A stretch of 64,000 bases of DNA from NCBI GenBank assembly GCA_000720995.1, contig JOEL01000018.1, forward strand, positions 1 to 64,000. Reading direction: 5' to 3'. A program made the translations under genes and the position numbers. Origin of the DNA: Streptomyces celluloflavus. GTDB lineage: Bacteria > Actinomycetota > Actinomycetes > Streptomycetales > Streptomycetaceae. The first letter of the stretch is position 1, and each line of letters starts with the position of its first letter. Shown piece by piece: positions 33,208-43,385 of this stretch. The notes under the pieces are model-generated. The model was not told where the DNA came from. It made no database searches and saw only the letters and a program-made list of their open reading frames with translations.

Positions 33208-34278
33208 TCACGGCCGCGGCGGCTCCCACAGCGTGCTCGGGGCCTCGCGGCGGACCACGGGCGCGATCTCCTCGGCGAACCGCTGCAGGGTCTCCAGCTG
33301 TTCGGCGTGCCCGAGCCCGAAACCGTCGACGGTGACCGACTGGAGGTCGTGCCCGTAGACCTCGTGGTAGCCGAGGATCTTGTCGATGATCTGCTGCGGG
33401 CCGCCGATCAGCTGCGGACCGTCGGCGATGGCGGACTCGATGGTCCGGAAGGGGGTGTTGTAGCCCGTCCGGCCCGCCAGGTGCGGCTGGAAGGTCTGCG
33501 CGACCCGCGCCTCGTACAGCTCCTTGTACCGCGCCACCGCCTGCCGGTCGGAGTCCGCGATCAGCAGCCCGCCGGAGCCCGCCGCGACCCGCGCCCCGGC
33601 CGGGTCGTGGCCGTACGCCGCGTAGCGCTCGCGGTAGTACGCGATCAGCTCGGCGTACGCGGCGCGCGGCTGTATCGCGTTCGCGGTGAACAGCGGATCG
33701 CCGTGCCGGGCGGCCAGCTCGGGGGAGTTGCGGCTGGTGGCGGAGCCGTGCCAGATCCGCGGCAGCCCGCCGTAGGGCCGCGGCAGCGTCGTCACGTTCT
33801 TCAGCGGCGCCCGGAACTCCCCCGCCCAGTCGAGGTTCTCCTCGGTCCACAGCCGGCGCAGCAGCTCGTACTTCTCGGCCTGGAGGTCCCACTGCCGGTC
33901 CTCGTCGAGTCCGAAGAGGTCGAAGTGCCCGGCCTCGGCGCCCTTGCCGACGACCAGCTCGATGCGGCCGCGCGCGAGCTGGGTGAGGGTCGCGTAGTCC
34001 TCGGCGACCCGGACCGGATCGAGGATCGCGACGACCGTGACCCCGGTCAGCAGCCTGATCCGGGTGGTCCGGGCGGCCAGCGCGCCCAGCACCACCGCCG
34101 GGCTGGACGACAGGAACGGGCCGGCGTGCCGCTCCCCGACGGCGTATCCGTCGAACCCCAGCCGCTCGGCCGCCACCCCGGTCTCGACGACCTCGGCGAA
34201 CCGGTCCGCGGGGGAGGGGAGTTCACCGGTCAGCGGATGCGGTGCGTGGCCGATGAGCGAGAGCACGGAGAATTTCAT
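33208..34278 (-). CDS. LLM-class flavin/F420-dependent oxidoreductase
   Basis: 356 aa, bacterial luciferase superfamily. MKFSVLSLIGHAP begins the barrel. GFDGYAVGERHAGPFLSSSP, the LLTGVTVVAILDPVRVAEDYATL strands and RGRIELVVGKGAE form the flavin site, and LIGGPQQIIDKIL is the C-terminal motif of the FMN/F420 monooxygenase group. AAGGA precedes ATG 34278. Neither neighbour explains its substrate. It sits between the sugar regulator and the glycerol operon, is read in the same direction as both, and is insulated from glpD by a hairpin. Confidence 0.88.
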   Translation of the reverse strand: MKFSVLSLIGHAPHPLTGELPSPADRFAEVVETGVAAERLGFDGYAVGERHAGPFLSSSPAVVLGALAARTTRIRLLTGVTVVAILDPVRVAEDYATLTQLARGRIELVVGKGAEAGHFDLFGLDEDRQWDLQAEKYELLRRLWTEENLDWAGEFRAPLKNVTTLPRPYGGLPRIWHGSATSRNSPELAARHGDPLFTANAIQPRAAYAELIAYYRERYAAYGHDPAGARVAAGSGGLLIADSDRQAVARYKELYEARVAQTFQPHLAGRTGYNTPFRTIESAIADGPQLIGGPQQIIDKILGYHEVYGHDLQSVTVDGFGLGHAEQLETLQRFAEEIAPVVRREAPSTLWEPPRP

Positions 34279-34446
34279 GGTGTCCTTCCGGCGTCGGGGC
34301 CGCCCGGGTCCGCCGGCGGGTGCCGGGGCGGTCGGTGGGTTCTCCCACTGTGCGCGCCGGACGTTGCCGCCGTATGGCAGCCGCATGGCACCGCCACGGG
34401 GCTGACCGGGGACCGCGCCGGGGGCCCGGCCGCGGCCCGCGGTACG

Positions 34447-34481
34447 ACGATGGGGCGGCCCCGGAGGGACCGCCCCATCGT
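34447..34481 (-). terminator. terminator of the glycerol operon
   Basis: ACGATGGGGCGG (34447-34458) and CCGCCCCATCGT (34470-34481) pair perfectly around an 11-base loop, about 30 bases beyond the glpD stop. Confidence 0.8.
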
Positions 34482-34511
34482 TCCGGCACCATGACGTGCC
34501 GTCGGCGTGCC

Positions 34512-36116
34512 TCAGCCGGCCAGCATGTCCTTCACCTTGGCGCGCACGTCCTCGGTGTCCAGACCGCGGATGGTCAGGGTCGTCCGGCGGCGCAGCACGT
34601 CGTCGACCGTCTCGGCCCACTCGTGGTCCCGGGCGTAGGCGACCTGGGCCCAGATCTCCGGCGCGTCCGGGTGGATGCGCTCGGCCAGCGCCGGGTCGTC
34701 GTTGGCCAGCCGCGCGATGTCGAAGGAGAGCGAGCCGTAGTGGGTGGCGAGGTGCCGGGCGGTCTCCGGGGACATCCGCGGGCCCGGGGTGCCGCCGTCG
34801 ATCAGCAGCCGGTGCGCGACCGCGTTCGGGTTGGCGATACCGGGCAGCGGGAGCTTCTTCGGCAGCTGCGAGATCGGCTCCATGTCGTCGGCCAGCGGGT
34901 GGCCGGGCAGCGCGGCGAGCTTGTTCATGACCGTACGGCCGATGTGCCGGAAGGTCGTCCACTTGCCGCCGGCGACCGACAGCATGCCGCCGCTGCCCTC
35001 GGTGACGACCGTCTCGCGCTTGGCCTTGGAGGTGTCGCCGGGGCCGCCGGGCAGCACCCGCAGACCCGCGAAGGAGTACGTGATCAGGTCACGGGAGAGC
35101 TGCTGGTCGCGGATGGAGAACGCGGCCTCGTCCAGGATCTGCGCGGTGTCCTTCTCGGTGACCGCGACGTCCGCCGGGTCGCCCTCGAACTCCTCGTCCG
35201 TGGTGCCCAGCAGCAGCATGTCCTCCCAGGGGAGGGCGAAGGTGATGCGGTACTTGTCGATCGGGGTGGCCAGTGCGGCCTTCCAGGGAGCGGTCCGCTT
35301 GAGGACCAGGTGCGCGCCCTTCGACAGCCGGATCGAGGGGGCCGCGTTCGGGTCCTCCAGCTTGCGCAGGTGGTCCACCCACGGGCCGGTGGCGTTCAGC
35401 ACCAGGCGGGCGTTGACGCCGAACTCCGTACCGTCCAGCCGGTCCTTGAGCTCCGCGCCGGTGACCCGGCCCTGGGTGAAGCGCAGGCCGGTGACCTCGG
35501 CGTGGTTGAGGACCGTGGCGCCGGCCGCGACGGCGGCGCGGACGGTCATCAGGGCCATCCGGGAGTCGTTCATCTGGTCGTCGCCGTACACGGCCACGGC
35601 CTTGAGGTTGTCCGTGCGCAGCTCCGGCACATCACGCTGGGCCTTGGCCGGGCTTATGACATGGCCGACGCCGTCGCCGAACGCGGAGAGCGCGGAGTAG
35701 GCGAAGACGCCCGCGCCGAGCTTGGCCGCGCCGTGCGGGCCGCCCTTGTAGACGGGCAGGTAGAAGGTCAGGGGGTTGGCGAGATGCGGGGCGACCTCAC
35801 GGGAGACGGCGCGCCGCTCGAAGTGGTTCTCCGCGACCAGCTTGACCGCACCGGTCTGGAGGTAGCGCAGTCCGCCGTGCAGCAGCTTGGAGGAGGCGGA
35901 GGAGGTGGCGCCGGCGAAGTCGCCGGCGTCCACCAGGGCCACCCGCAGCCCGGCCTGCGCGGCGTGCCAGGCAGTGGAGATGCCCAGGATGCCGCCGCCG
36001 ATCACCAGGAGGTCGTACGTCGCCTTGGAAAGCTGCTCCCGAGTTTCGGCGCGGCTCGGGTTCGAACCGTCGGCCGGGTGCGTCCCGAGTGCCGGGACGC
36101 TCTGCGTGGTGGTCAT
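34512..36116 (-). CDS. glpD: glycerol-3-phosphate dehydrogenase (FAD)
   Basis: 534 aa. It oxidises sn-glycerol-3-phosphate to dihydroxyacetone phosphate at the membrane, passing electrons to quinone. The FAD-binding GxGxxG is VIGGGILGISTAWHA (about 38-52), followed by SSASSKLLHGGLRYL, the GlpD/DAO signature. WVDHLRKL and LPWEDMLLLGTTDEEFEG are conserved interior segments, and the C-terminal GlpD domain begins near 400. ATG 36116 lies two bases before the glpK stop, so glpK and glpD are co-translated. Last gene of the glpFKD operon under GylR. Confidence 0.96.
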   Translation of the reverse strand: MTTTQSVPALGTHPADGSNPSRAETREQLSKATYDLLVIGGGILGISTAWHAAQAGLRVALVDAGDFAGATSSASSKLLHGGLRYLQTGAVKLVAENHFERRAVSREVAPHLANPLTFYLPVYKGGPHGAAKLGAGVFAYSALSAFGDGVGHVISPAKAQRDVPELRTDNLKAVAVYGDDQMNDSRMALMTVRAAVAAGATVLNHAEVTGLRFTQGRVTGAELKDRLDGTEFGVNARLVLNATGPWVDHLRKLEDPNAAPSIRLSKGAHLVLKRTAPWKAALATPIDKYRITFALPWEDMLLLGTTDEEFEGDPADVAVTEKDTAQILDEAAFSIRDQQLSRDLITYSFAGLRVLPGGPGDTSKAKRETVVTEGSGGMLSVAGGKWTTFRHIGRTVMNKLAALPGHPLADDMEPISQLPKKLPLPGIANPNAVAHRLLIDGGTPGPRMSPETARHLATHYGSLSFDIARLANDDPALAERIHPDAPEIWAQVAYARDHEWAETVDDVLRRRTTLTIRGLDTEDVRAKVKDMLAG

Positions 36117-36118
36117 GA

Positions 36119-37711
36119 TTACTCCTCGACAGTGCTGTCATCGAGCCAGCCCATGGAACGCTCCACGGCCTTGAGCCAGCTCTTGTACTCGCGGTCCCGG
36201 GTGGCCGCATCCATCCGGGGGGTCCACTCGGCGGCCCGGCGCCAGTTGGCGCGCAGTTCGTCGGTGCTGGACCAGAAGCCGACGGCCAGTCCGGCCGCGT
36301 AGGCAGCGCCGAGACAGGTCGTCTCGGCGACCATGGGGCGCACCACAGGGGCGTCCAGGAAGTCCGAGATGGTCTGCATCAGCAGGTTGTTGGAGGTCAT
36401 TCCGCCGTCGACCTTGAGCGCGGTCAGCTCGACGCCGGAGTCCTTGGTCATGGCGTCGGTGATCTCGCGGGTCTGCCAGGCGGTGGCCTCCAGCACGGCG
36501 CGGGCGATGTGCGCCTTGGTGACATAGCGGGTCAGGCCCGCGATGACACCGCGCGCGTCCGAGCGCCAGTAGGGGGCGAACAGGCCGGAGAAGGCCGGTA
36601 CGAAGTAGGCGCCGCCGTTGTCCTCGACGGTGCTGGCCAGCGTCTCGATCTCGGCGGCGCTGTTGATCAGGCCCATCTGGTCGCGCATCCACTGCACCAG
36701 CGAACCGGTGACGGCGATGGAGCCTTCCAGGGCGTAGACCGGGCTCTGGTCGCCGATGCGGTAGCCGACGGTGGTCAGCAGCCCGTTGTACGAGTTGACG
36801 GGCTCGGCGCCGGTGTTCATCAGCATGAAGGTGCCGGTGCCGTACGTGGACTTGGCCTCGCCCTGCTCGAAGCAGGTCTGGCCGAACAGCGCGGCCTGCT
36901 GGTCGCCGAGCGCGGAGGCGACCGGGACACCGGCCAGCACGCCGTGGGCGGTGGTGCCGTACACCTCGGCGGACGACCGGATCTCCGGCAGCAGCGCGGC
37001 CGGGATCTCCATGGAGTGCAGGATCTTCTCGTCCCACGCCAGGTCGTGCAGGTTCATCAGGAGGGTGCGCGAGGCGTTGGTGACGTCGGTGACGTGCACA
37101 CCGCCGTCGACGCCGCCGGTGAGGTTCCAGATGACCCAGGAGTCCATGGTGCCGAAGAGGATCTCGCCGCGCTCGGCGCGCTCGCGCAGGCCCTCGACGT
37201 TGTCCAGCAGCCAGCGGACCTTCGGCCCCGCGAAGTACGAGGCCAGGGGGAGGCCGGTCTCGCGGCGGAAGCGGTCCTGGCCGACGTTGCGGCCGAGCTC
37301 CTTGCAGAGCGCGTCGGTGCGGGTGTCCTGCCAGACGATGGCGTTGTGGACCGGCTCACCGGTGTTCTTGTCCCAGAGCAGCGTGGTCTCGCGCTGGTTG
37401 GTGATGCCGATGGCCTTGACGTCGGCGGCGGTGATCCCGGCCTTCTCGACGGCGCCGGCGACGACCTGCTGGACGTTGGCCCAGATCTCGTTCGCGTCGT
37501 GCTCGACCCAGCCCGGCTTCGGGAAGATCTGCTCGTGTTCCTTCTGCTCGACCGAGACGATCTGGCCGTCCTTGTCGAAGACGATGCAGCGGCTGGAGGT
37601 GGTGCCCTGGTCGATGGCGGCAATGAACGGGCCATGCCCGTGGGAGGAAGTCCCGTGGCCGTGGGAGGAAGTGCTGTGGGAGGAGGTACCGGTGTGGTGG
37701 GTGTCGCTCAT
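36119..37711 (-). CDS. glpK: glycerol kinase with His/Ser-rich N-terminal extension
   Basis: 530 aa. It phosphorylates glycerol from ATP. FGGY-family motifs: [13 protein letters not shown] (phosphate 1), [18 protein letters not shown], and [11 protein letters not shown] with VDGGMTSN (phosphate 2/adenosine). The first about 25 residues ([19 protein letters not shown] and a repeat of SSHGHG) are a natural His-rich extension encoded by a short imperfect repeat, not part of the usual kinase fold. ATG 37711 is supported by TTGGAG. It sits between glpF and glpD. Confidence 0.95.
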   Translation of the reverse strand: MSDTHHTGTSSHSTSSHGHGTSSHGHGPFIAAIDQGTTSSRCIVFDKDGQIVSVEQKEHEQIFPKPGWVEHDANEIWANVQQVVAGAVEKAGITAADVKAIGITNQRETTLLWDKNTGEPVHNAIVWQDTRTDALCKELGRNVGQDRFRRETGLPLASYFAGPKVRWLLDNVEGLRERAERGEILFGTMDSWVIWNLTGGVDGGVHVTDVTNASRTLLMNLHDLAWDEKILHSMEIPAALLPEIRSSAEVYGTTAHGVLAGVPVASALGDQQAALFGQTCFEQGEAKSTYGTGTFMLMNTGAEPVNSYNGLLTTVGYRIGDQSPVYALEGSIAVTGSLVQWMRDQMGLINSAAEIETLASTVEDNGGAYFVPAFSGLFAPYWRSDARGVIAGLTRYVTKAHIARAVLEATAWQTREITDAMTKDSGVELTALKVDGGMTSNNLLMQTISDFLDAPVVRPMVAETTCLGAAYAAGLAVGFWSSTDELRANWRRAAEWTPRMDAATRDREYKSWLKAVERSMGWLDDSTVEE

Positions 37712-37761
37712 GGTGTGCTCCAAGGAAGTCTGTGCGGGCTCGTGCGGGGCGGTCGTGCGGC

Positions 37762-38568
37762 TCAGGCGAACGCCACCTGATAGATGCCACCGGCGATGGC
37801 TCCGCCGATCAGCGGGCCGACGACGGGGATCCATGCGTAGCCCCAGTCGGAACCGCCCTTGTTCGGCAGCGGCAGCAGTGCGTGCACGATGCGCGGGCCG
37901 AGGTCACGGACCGGGTTGATGGCGTAACCGGTCGGGCCGCCCAGCGACAGACCGATGCCGACGACGACGAACGCGACCAGCAGCGAGCCCAGGACACCGA
38001 CGCCCTTGCCGTCGGCGCTCAGGCCGAGAGTGAGGATCGACAGCACCAGTACGACGGTGGCGATGATCTCGGTGGCCAGGTTCTGTACGACGTTGCGGAT
38101 CTCCGGGCCGGTGGAGAAGATGCCCAGGACCGGACCGGCCTTCGGCGAGGCGGACTGCTCGACCATGCCTTCGTGGTCGACCGAGTCGAGGTAGCCGTAG
38201 TGCTCGGAGAGCACCGTCGGGTCGGTCAGATGCGCCCGGAACTGGCCGTAGTACGTGATCCACACGAGCACCGCGCCGATCATGGCGCCGAGCAGCTCAC
38301 CGGCGAAGTACACCGGCACCTGGCTCCACTCGATGCCGCCCTTGATGGCGAGGCCGATCGTGACCGCCGGGTTCAGGTGCGCGCCGGACTTCGCGGCGAT
38401 GTAGGCACCCGTGAGGACCGCGAAGCCCCACCCGAAGGTGATGGCGAGCCATCCGGCGTTGTACGCCTTGGAGCGTTTGAGCGTGACGGCGGCGCAGACG
38501 CCCCCGCCCAGCAGGATCAGAACAGCGGTACCGATGGTCTCGCTGATGAAGATGTCGGAGCTGGACAC
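37762..38568 (-). CDS. glpF: glycerol facilitator (MIP/aquaporin family)
   Basis: 268-residue inner-membrane glycerol channel with six hydrophobic helices and two half-helix motifs: HLNPAVT in the first half and YAINPVRD in the second. NPVRD in place of NPAR is a conservative change at the second motif and keeps the pore Arg. GTG 38568 follows AAGGAG (spacing 6); the longer upstream frame crosses the operator region. First gene of the operon. Confidence 0.94.
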   Translation of the reverse strand: MSSSDIFISETIGTAVLILLGGGVCAAVTLKRSKAYNAGWLAITFGWGFAVLTGAYIAAKSGAHLNPAVTIGLAIKGGIEWSQVPVYFAGELLGAMIGAVLVWITYYGQFRAHLTDPTVLSEHYGYLDSVDHEGMVEQSASPKAGPVLGIFSTGPEIRNVVQNLATEIIATVVLVLSILTLGLSADGKGVGVLGSLLVAFVVVGIGLSLGGPTGYAINPVRDLGPRIVHALLPLPNKGGSDWGYAWIPVVGPLIGGAIAGGIYQVAFA

Positions 38569-38695
38569 CCGCGACTCCTTTGTCCTTCGTCCAGAGAAAA
38601 GCGAACCCCGGGTCCCTCCGGTGGCCCGCGCCCTCCGAGAGGGCGGTGGTCGGCCCGCGGCATTGCCCCACCATAACGAAGATAGCCGAGAGGTG

Positions 38696-38709
38696 TTCGA
38701 CAATGTCGA
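38696..38709 (-). promoter_or_regulatory. candidate GylR operator of the glycerol operon
   Basis: TCGACA-A-TGTCGA at 38697-38709 is a perfect palindrome around one central base, about 130 bases upstream of glpF. The 10-mer TTCGACAATG that starts it recurs at the gylR promoter (39586-39595). IclR-family proteins bind such sequences. Confidence 0.65.
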
Positions 38710-38796
38710 CCGACGAACGGCAGTTTTATTCACCAACCGGACGTCGTCAAGAGTTCCGTGACCAGAAACCTAGATGAACATATGGGGTGAATCGGG

Positions 38797-39561
38797 TCAG
38801 AATCGCCCTGCGCCAAGATCCCGGGACACCGCGCGTGCGCAATCCCGCACCGCGGCGACGAGCTCGGGCCGCAGTTCACCGTCCCGGCACACCCGCTCCA
38901 CGGCTCCGGTGATCCCCACCGCCCCCACCGGCATCCGCCGCCGGTCGTGAATCGGCGCGGCCACCGACGCCACGCCCTCCCAGGTCTCCTCCACGTCCGC
39001 CGCCCAGCCGCGCGCCCGCGTCAGGTCCAGCAGCTTCTCGAAGTCCGCCGGCCCGGTCACCGTGCGCGCGGTGAACGCCTCCTGCGTCGCCTCGACGGCC
39101 TCGCTGTGCGCCACCGGGTCGTACGCCGAGAGCACCTTGCCCAGCGCCGTGCTGTGCAGCGGCTGCATCGCCCCGACCTCCAGCACCTGCCGGCTGTCGT
39201 CCGGCCGGAAGACGTGGTGCACGATCAGCACCCCGTGCTGGTGCAGGACCCCCAGATAGGCGCTCTCGCCGCTGGAGCGGGCCAGGTCGTCGGTCCACAC
39301 CAGGGCGCGGGCGCGCAGCTCGTGCACGTCCAGATAGCTGTTGCCCAGACGCAGCAGCTCGGCGCCGAGCTGGTAGCGGCCCGACGCCGGGTCCTGCTCG
39401 ACGAAACCCTCCTGCTGGAGCGTGCGCAGGATCCCGTGGGCCGTGCCTTTGGCCAGCCCCAGCGAGGAGGAGATGTCCGAGAGTCCCAGCCGCCGTTCCC
39501 CGCCGGCCAGCAGCCGCAGCATCGCTGCGGCGCGCTCCAGCGACTGGATGGTGCGTGCCAT
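38797..39561 (-). CDS. gylR: IclR-family regulator GylR
   Basis: 254 aa. The N-terminal winged HTH (QSLERAAAMLRLLAGGERRL and SSLGLAKGTAHGILRTLQQEG) is followed by the IclR effector domain (from about 90, with MQPLHSTALGKVLSAYDP, VASVAAPIHDRRRMPVGAVGI). Position upstream of glpF, in the same direction, matches gylR of S. coelicolor, the glycerol-responsive repressor of the operon and of itself. ATG 39561 follows GGAGG at eight bases. It ends about 230 bases before glpF. Confidence 0.93.
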   Translation of the reverse strand: MARTIQSLERAAAMLRLLAGGERRLGLSDISSSLGLAKGTAHGILRTLQQEGFVEQDPASGRYQLGAELLRLGNSYLDVHELRARALVWTDDLARSSGESAYLGVLHQHGVLIVHHVFRPDDSRQVLEVGAMQPLHSTALGKVLSAYDPVAHSEAVEATQEAFTARTVTGPADFEKLLDLTRARGWAADVEETWEGVASVAAPIHDRRRMPVGAVGITGAVERVCRDGELRPELVAAVRDCARAVSRDLGAGRF

Positions 39562-39585
39562 GAGGGCAACCTCCAAAATGAGCGA

Positions 39586-39603
39586 TTCGACAATGCTGAA
39601 CGA
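39586..39603 (-). promoter_or_regulatory. second TTCGACAATG site, upstream of gylR
   Basis: TTCGACAATGCTGAACGA lies 25-42 bases before the gylR start. It shares ten bases exactly with the operon operator but is less symmetric (TTC and GAA arms only). Consistent with autoregulation. Confidence 0.55.
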
Positions 39604-39823
39604 TATCGGCCCATGCCGACCCAGGGGATCAATTCCGGTCGATGAACGATCAAGGACGGTGCACCGGCCCCCGCCGTCGGACCGTCGCCACCCCGCCGTC
39701 CTTCCCCCCGTCCACGCCGTGGAACGGGGAACACCTGCGGCGGGCCGCCAGCTACGCTGGCCGGGTGCGCCCTCTACCGGAGGCCGCAAAGCCGACAGCC
39801 GTCGCAACCAGGGGAGCATCTCC
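39604..39823 (+). promoter_or_regulatory. metH leader and promoter region
   Basis: A TACGCT box at 39753-39758 is a possible -10, giving a leader of about 60 bases to ATG 39824. I looked for a cobalamin or SAM/SAH riboswitch and did not find a convincing conserved core. Nothing else is assigned. Confidence 0.3.
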
Positions 39824-42800
39824 ATGGCCTCGTACACGCCATCGTCCACCAGCACATCCCGCGTCGAATCGCTCCGCGAGGCGCTCGCCTCCCGGGTGGT
39901 GGTCGCCGACGGCGCGATGGGCACGATGCTCCAGGCGCAGGACCCCACCATGGAGGACTTCCAGCAGCTCGAAGGCTGCAACGAAATCCTCAACGTCACC
40001 CGCCCCGACATCGTCCGCTCGGTGCACGAGGCGTACTTCGCGGTCGGCGTCGACTGTGTGGAGACCAACACCTTCGGCGCGAACTTCGCCGCGCTCGCCG
40101 AGTACGACATCCCCGGCCGGGTCTTCGAGCTCTCGGAATCCGGCGCCCGCGTCGCCCGCGAGGTCGCCGACGAGTTCACCGCCGCGACCGGACAGCAGCG
40201 CTGGGTGCTCGGCTCGATGGGCCCCGGCACGAAGCTGCCGACGCTGGGCCACGCCCCGTACGTGACGCTGCGCGACGCCTACCAGCAGAACGCCGAGGGC
40301 ATGATCGCCGGCGGTGCGGACGCCCTGCTGGTGGAGACCACCCAGGACCTGTTGCAGACCAAGGCCGCCATCCTGGGCGCCCGCCGCGCCCTGCAGGCCA
40401 CCGGCACCCGGCTCCCGGTGATCTGCTCGGTCACCGTCGAGACCACCGGCACCATGCTGCTGGGCTCGGAGATCGGCGCCGCGCTCACCGCGCTGGAGCC
40501 GCTGGGCATCGACATGATCGGCCTGAACTGCGCCACCGGCCCCGCCGAGATGAGCGAGCACCTGCGCTATCTGGCGCGCAACTCCCGCGTCCCGATCTCC
40601 TGCATGCCCAACGCGGGCCTGCCGATCCTGGGCAAGGACGGCGCGCACTACCCGCTGACCCCCGGCGAACTCGCCGACGCCCAGGAGACGTTCGTCGGCG
40701 AGTACGGGCTCTCGCTGGTCGGCGGCTGCTGCGGTACCACCCCCGAACATCTGCGGCAGGTCGTCGAGCGGGTACGGGGCCTGGCGCCGACACCGCGCAG
40801 CCCGCGCCCCGAGCCGGGCGCCGCCTCCCTCTACCAGACCGTCCCGTTCCGGCAGGACACCTCGTACCTGGCCATCGGCGAGCGGACGAACGCCAACGGG
40901 TCGAAGCGGTTCCGCGAGGCCATGCTGGCGGGCCGCTGGGACGACTGCGTGGAGATGGCCCGCGACCAGATCCGCGAGGGCGCGCACATGCTCGACCTGT
41001 GCGTCGACTACGTGGGCCGGGACGGCGTCGCCGACATGGAGGAGCTGGCCGGCCGGTTCGCCACCGCCTCCACCCTCCCGATCGTGCTGGACTCCACCGA
41101 ACTGGACGTGCTGCGGGCCGGGCTGGAGAAGCTCGGCGGCCGGGCGGTCATCAACTCCGTCAACTACGAGGACGGCGACGGCCCCGAATCCCGGTTCGCG
41201 AAGGTCACCGCGCTGGCCGCCGAGCACGGCGCGGCGCTGATCGCGCTGACCATCGACGAGGAGGGCCAGGCCCGCACCGTCGAACACAAGGTCGCCATCG
41301 CCGAGCGGCTCATCGAGGACCTCACCGGCAACTGGGGCATCCTGGAGTCGGACATCCTCATCGACTGCCTGACCTTCACCATCTGCACCGGCCAGGAGGA
41401 GTCCCGCGGCGACGGCATCGCCACCATCGAGGCGATCCGCGAGCTCAAGCGCCGCCACCCCGACGTCCAGACCACCCTGGGCCTTTCCAACATCTCCTTC
41501 GGCCTCAACCCGGCCGCCCGCCTCGTGCTGAACTCCGTCTTCCTGGACGAGTGCGTCAAGGCCGGCCTGGACTCCGCCATCGTGCACGCCTCCAAGATCC
41601 TGCCGATCGCCCGGCTGGAGGCGGAGCAGGTCGAGGTCGCCCTCGACCTGGTCTACGACCGGCGGCGCCCCCGCCAGGGGGACGAGCCGGCCTACGACCC
41701 GCTGCAGCGGCTCATGGCGCTCTTCGAGGGCGTCAACACCAAGTCGATGCAGGCCGGCCGGGCCGAGGAACTCCTCGCACTGCCCCTGGAGGAGCGCCTG
41801 AAGCGGCGCATCATCGACGGGGAGAAGAACGGCCTGGAAGCCGACCTGGACGAGGCGCTGGCGGACCGTCCGGCCCTGGAGATCGTCAACGACACCCTCC
41901 TGGAGGGCATGAAGGTCGTCGGTGAACTGTTCGGCTCGGGCCAGATGCAGCTGCCGTTCGTGCTCCAGTCCGCCGAGGTCATGAAGAACGCGGTGGCCTA
42001 TCTGGAGCCGCACATGGAGAAGTCCGACGCCGACGGCAAGGGCACCATCGTGCTGGCCACCGTCCGCGGCGACGTGCACGACATCGGCAAGAACCTCGTC
42101 GACATCATCCTGTCCAACAACGGCTACAACGTCGTCAACCTCGGCATCAAGCAGCCCGTCTCGGCGATCCTGGAGGCCGCCGAGGAGCACCGCGCGGACG
42201 TCATCGGGATGTCCGGACTCCTGGTCAAGTCCACCGTGATCATGAAGGAGAACCTCCAGGAGCTCAATCAGCGCAAGATGGCCGCGGACTTCCCCGTCAT
42301 CCTCGGCGGCGCCGCCCTGACCCGCGCCTACGTCGAACAGGATCTGCACGAGATCTACGAGGGCGAGGTCCGCTACGCCCGCGACGCGTTCGAGGGCCTG
42401 CGCCTGATGGACGCGCTGATCGCCGTCAAGCGCGGCGTCCCCGGCGCCACCCTGCCGGAGCTCAAGCAGCGCCGGGTGCCCAAGCGCGAGACGGCCGCCC
42501 CGGAGGCGGAGGAGCCCGAGGGCTCGGTGCGCTCCGCCACCGCCACCGACAACCCGGTCCCCACCCCGCCGTTCTGGGGCACCCGGGTCGTCAAGGGCAT
42601 CCAGCTCGCCGACTACGCCTCCTGGCTGGACGAGGGCGCGCTCTTCAAGGGCCAGTGGGGCCTCAAGCAGGCCCGTACCGGCGACGGCCCGACCTACGAG
42701 GAGCTGGTCGAGACCGAGGGCCGCCCCCGGCTGCGCGGCTGGCTCGACAAGCTCCAGACCGACAACCTGCTGGAGGCCGCCGTCGTGCACGGCTACTTCC

Positions 42801-43351
42801 CGTGCGTGTCCAAGGGCGACGATCTGATCCTGCTGCACGAGGACGGCACCGAGCGCACCCGCTTCACCTTCCCCCGCCAGCGCCGCGGCCGCCGGCTCTG
42901 CCTGGCGGACTTCTTCCGCCCGGAGGAGTCCGGTGAGACGGACGTGGTCGGCCTCCAGGTCGTCACCGTCGGCTCGAAGATCGGCGCGGCCACCGCCGAG
43001 CTCTTCGCGGCCAACTCCTACCGCGACTACCTCGAACTGCACGGCCTGTCCGTGCAGTTGGCGGAGGCGCTGGCCGAGTACTGGCACGCCCGGGTCCGCG
43101 CGGAGCTGGGCTTCGGCGGCGAGGACCCCGCGGAGGTCGAGGACATGTTCGCCCTCAAGTACCGCGGTGCCCGCTTCTCCCTCGGCTACGGCGCCTGCCC
43201 CGATCTGGAGGACCGGGCCAAGATCGCCGACCTCCTCGAACCGGGCCGGATCGGCGTCGAGCTCTCCGAGGAGTTCCAGCTGCACCCCGAGCAGTCCACC
43301 GACGCCATCGTCATCCACCACCCCGAGGCGACGTACTTCAACGCCAGGTGA
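39824..43351 (+). CDS. metH: cobalamin-dependent methionine synthase
   Basis: 1175 aa. It transfers methyl from methyl-tetrahydrofolate to homocysteine via cobalamin. Domains in order: homocysteine-binding (1-320, zinc ligands Cys236, Cys302 and Cys303 in GGCCGTTPEHL), pterin-binding (about 345-620, TNANGSKRF), cap and B12-binding (about 640-890, with DVHDIGKN at 750-757 where His752 ligates cobalt) and the activation domain (about 920-1175). The activation domain opens FWGTRVVKGI rather than with the E. coli sequence but keeps RPEESG...GLQVVTVG and YGACPDLEDRAKI. ATG 39824 follows GGGGAG. Monocistronic. Confidence 0.97.
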   Translation: MASYTPSSTSTSRVESLREALASRVVVADGAMGTMLQAQDPTMEDFQQLEGCNEILNVTRPDIVRSVHEAYFAVGVDCVETNTFGANFAALAEYDIPGRVFELSESGARVAREVADEFTAATGQQRWVLGSMGPGTKLPTLGHAPYVTLRDAYQQNAEGMIAGGADALLVETTQDLLQTKAAILGARRALQATGTRLPVICSVTVETTGTMLLGSEIGAALTALEPLGIDMIGLNCATGPAEMSEHLRYLARNSRVPISCMPNAGLPILGKDGAHYPLTPGELADAQETFVGEYGLSLVGGCCGTTPEHLRQVVERVRGLAPTPRSPRPEPGAASLYQTVPFRQDTSYLAIGERTNANGSKRFREAMLAGRWDDCVEMARDQIREGAHMLDLCVDYVGRDGVADMEELAGRFATASTLPIVLDSTELDVLRAGLEKLGGRAVINSVNYEDGDGPESRFAKVTALAAEHGAALIALTIDEEGQARTVEHKVAIAERLIEDLTGNWGILESDILIDCLTFTICTGQEESRGDGIATIEAIRELKRRHPDVQTTLGLSNISFGLNPAARLVLNSVFLDECVKAGLDSAIVHASKILPIARLEAEQVEVALDLVYDRRRPRQGDEPAYDPLQRLMALFEGVNTKSMQAGRAEELLALPLEERLKRRIIDGEKNGLEADLDEALADRPALEIVNDTLLEGMKVVGELFGSGQMQLPFVLQSAEVMKNAVAYLEPHMEKSDADGKGTIVLATVRGDVHDIGKNLVDIILSNNGYNVVNLGIKQPVSAILEAAEEHRADVIGMSGLLVKSTVIMKENLQELNQRKMAADFPVILGGAALTRAYVEQDLHEIYEGEVRYARDAFEGLRLMDALIAVKRGVPGATLPELKQRRVPKRETAAPEAEEPEGSVRSATATDNPVPTPPFWGTRVVKGIQLADYASWLDEGALFKGQWGLKQARTGDGPTYEELVETEGRPRLRGWLDKLQTDNLLEAAVVHGYFPCVSKGDDLILLHEDGTERTRFTFPRQRRGRRLCLADFFRPEESGETDVVGLQVVTVGSKIGAATAELFAANSYRDYLELHGLSVQLAEALAEYWHARVRAELGFGGEDPAEVEDMFALKYRGARFSLGYGACPDLEDRAKIADLLEPGRIGVELSEEFQLHPEQSTDAIVIHHPEATYFNAR

Positions 43352-43357
43352 GACACC

Positions 43358-43385
43358 GTGTGACCGGCCGGGCGGCCGGTCACAC
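43358..43385 (+). terminator. terminator of metH
   Basis: GTGTGACCGGCC (43358-43369) and GGCCGGTCACAC (43374-43385) pair perfectly around a 4-base loop, six bases after the stop. Confidence 0.85.

Noticed and set aside
39604-39823. Possible cobalamin or SAH riboswitch ahead of metH
   Set aside because: The conserved cores of these riboswitches are not visible, and the likely leader of about 60 bases is too short for a cobalamin element.
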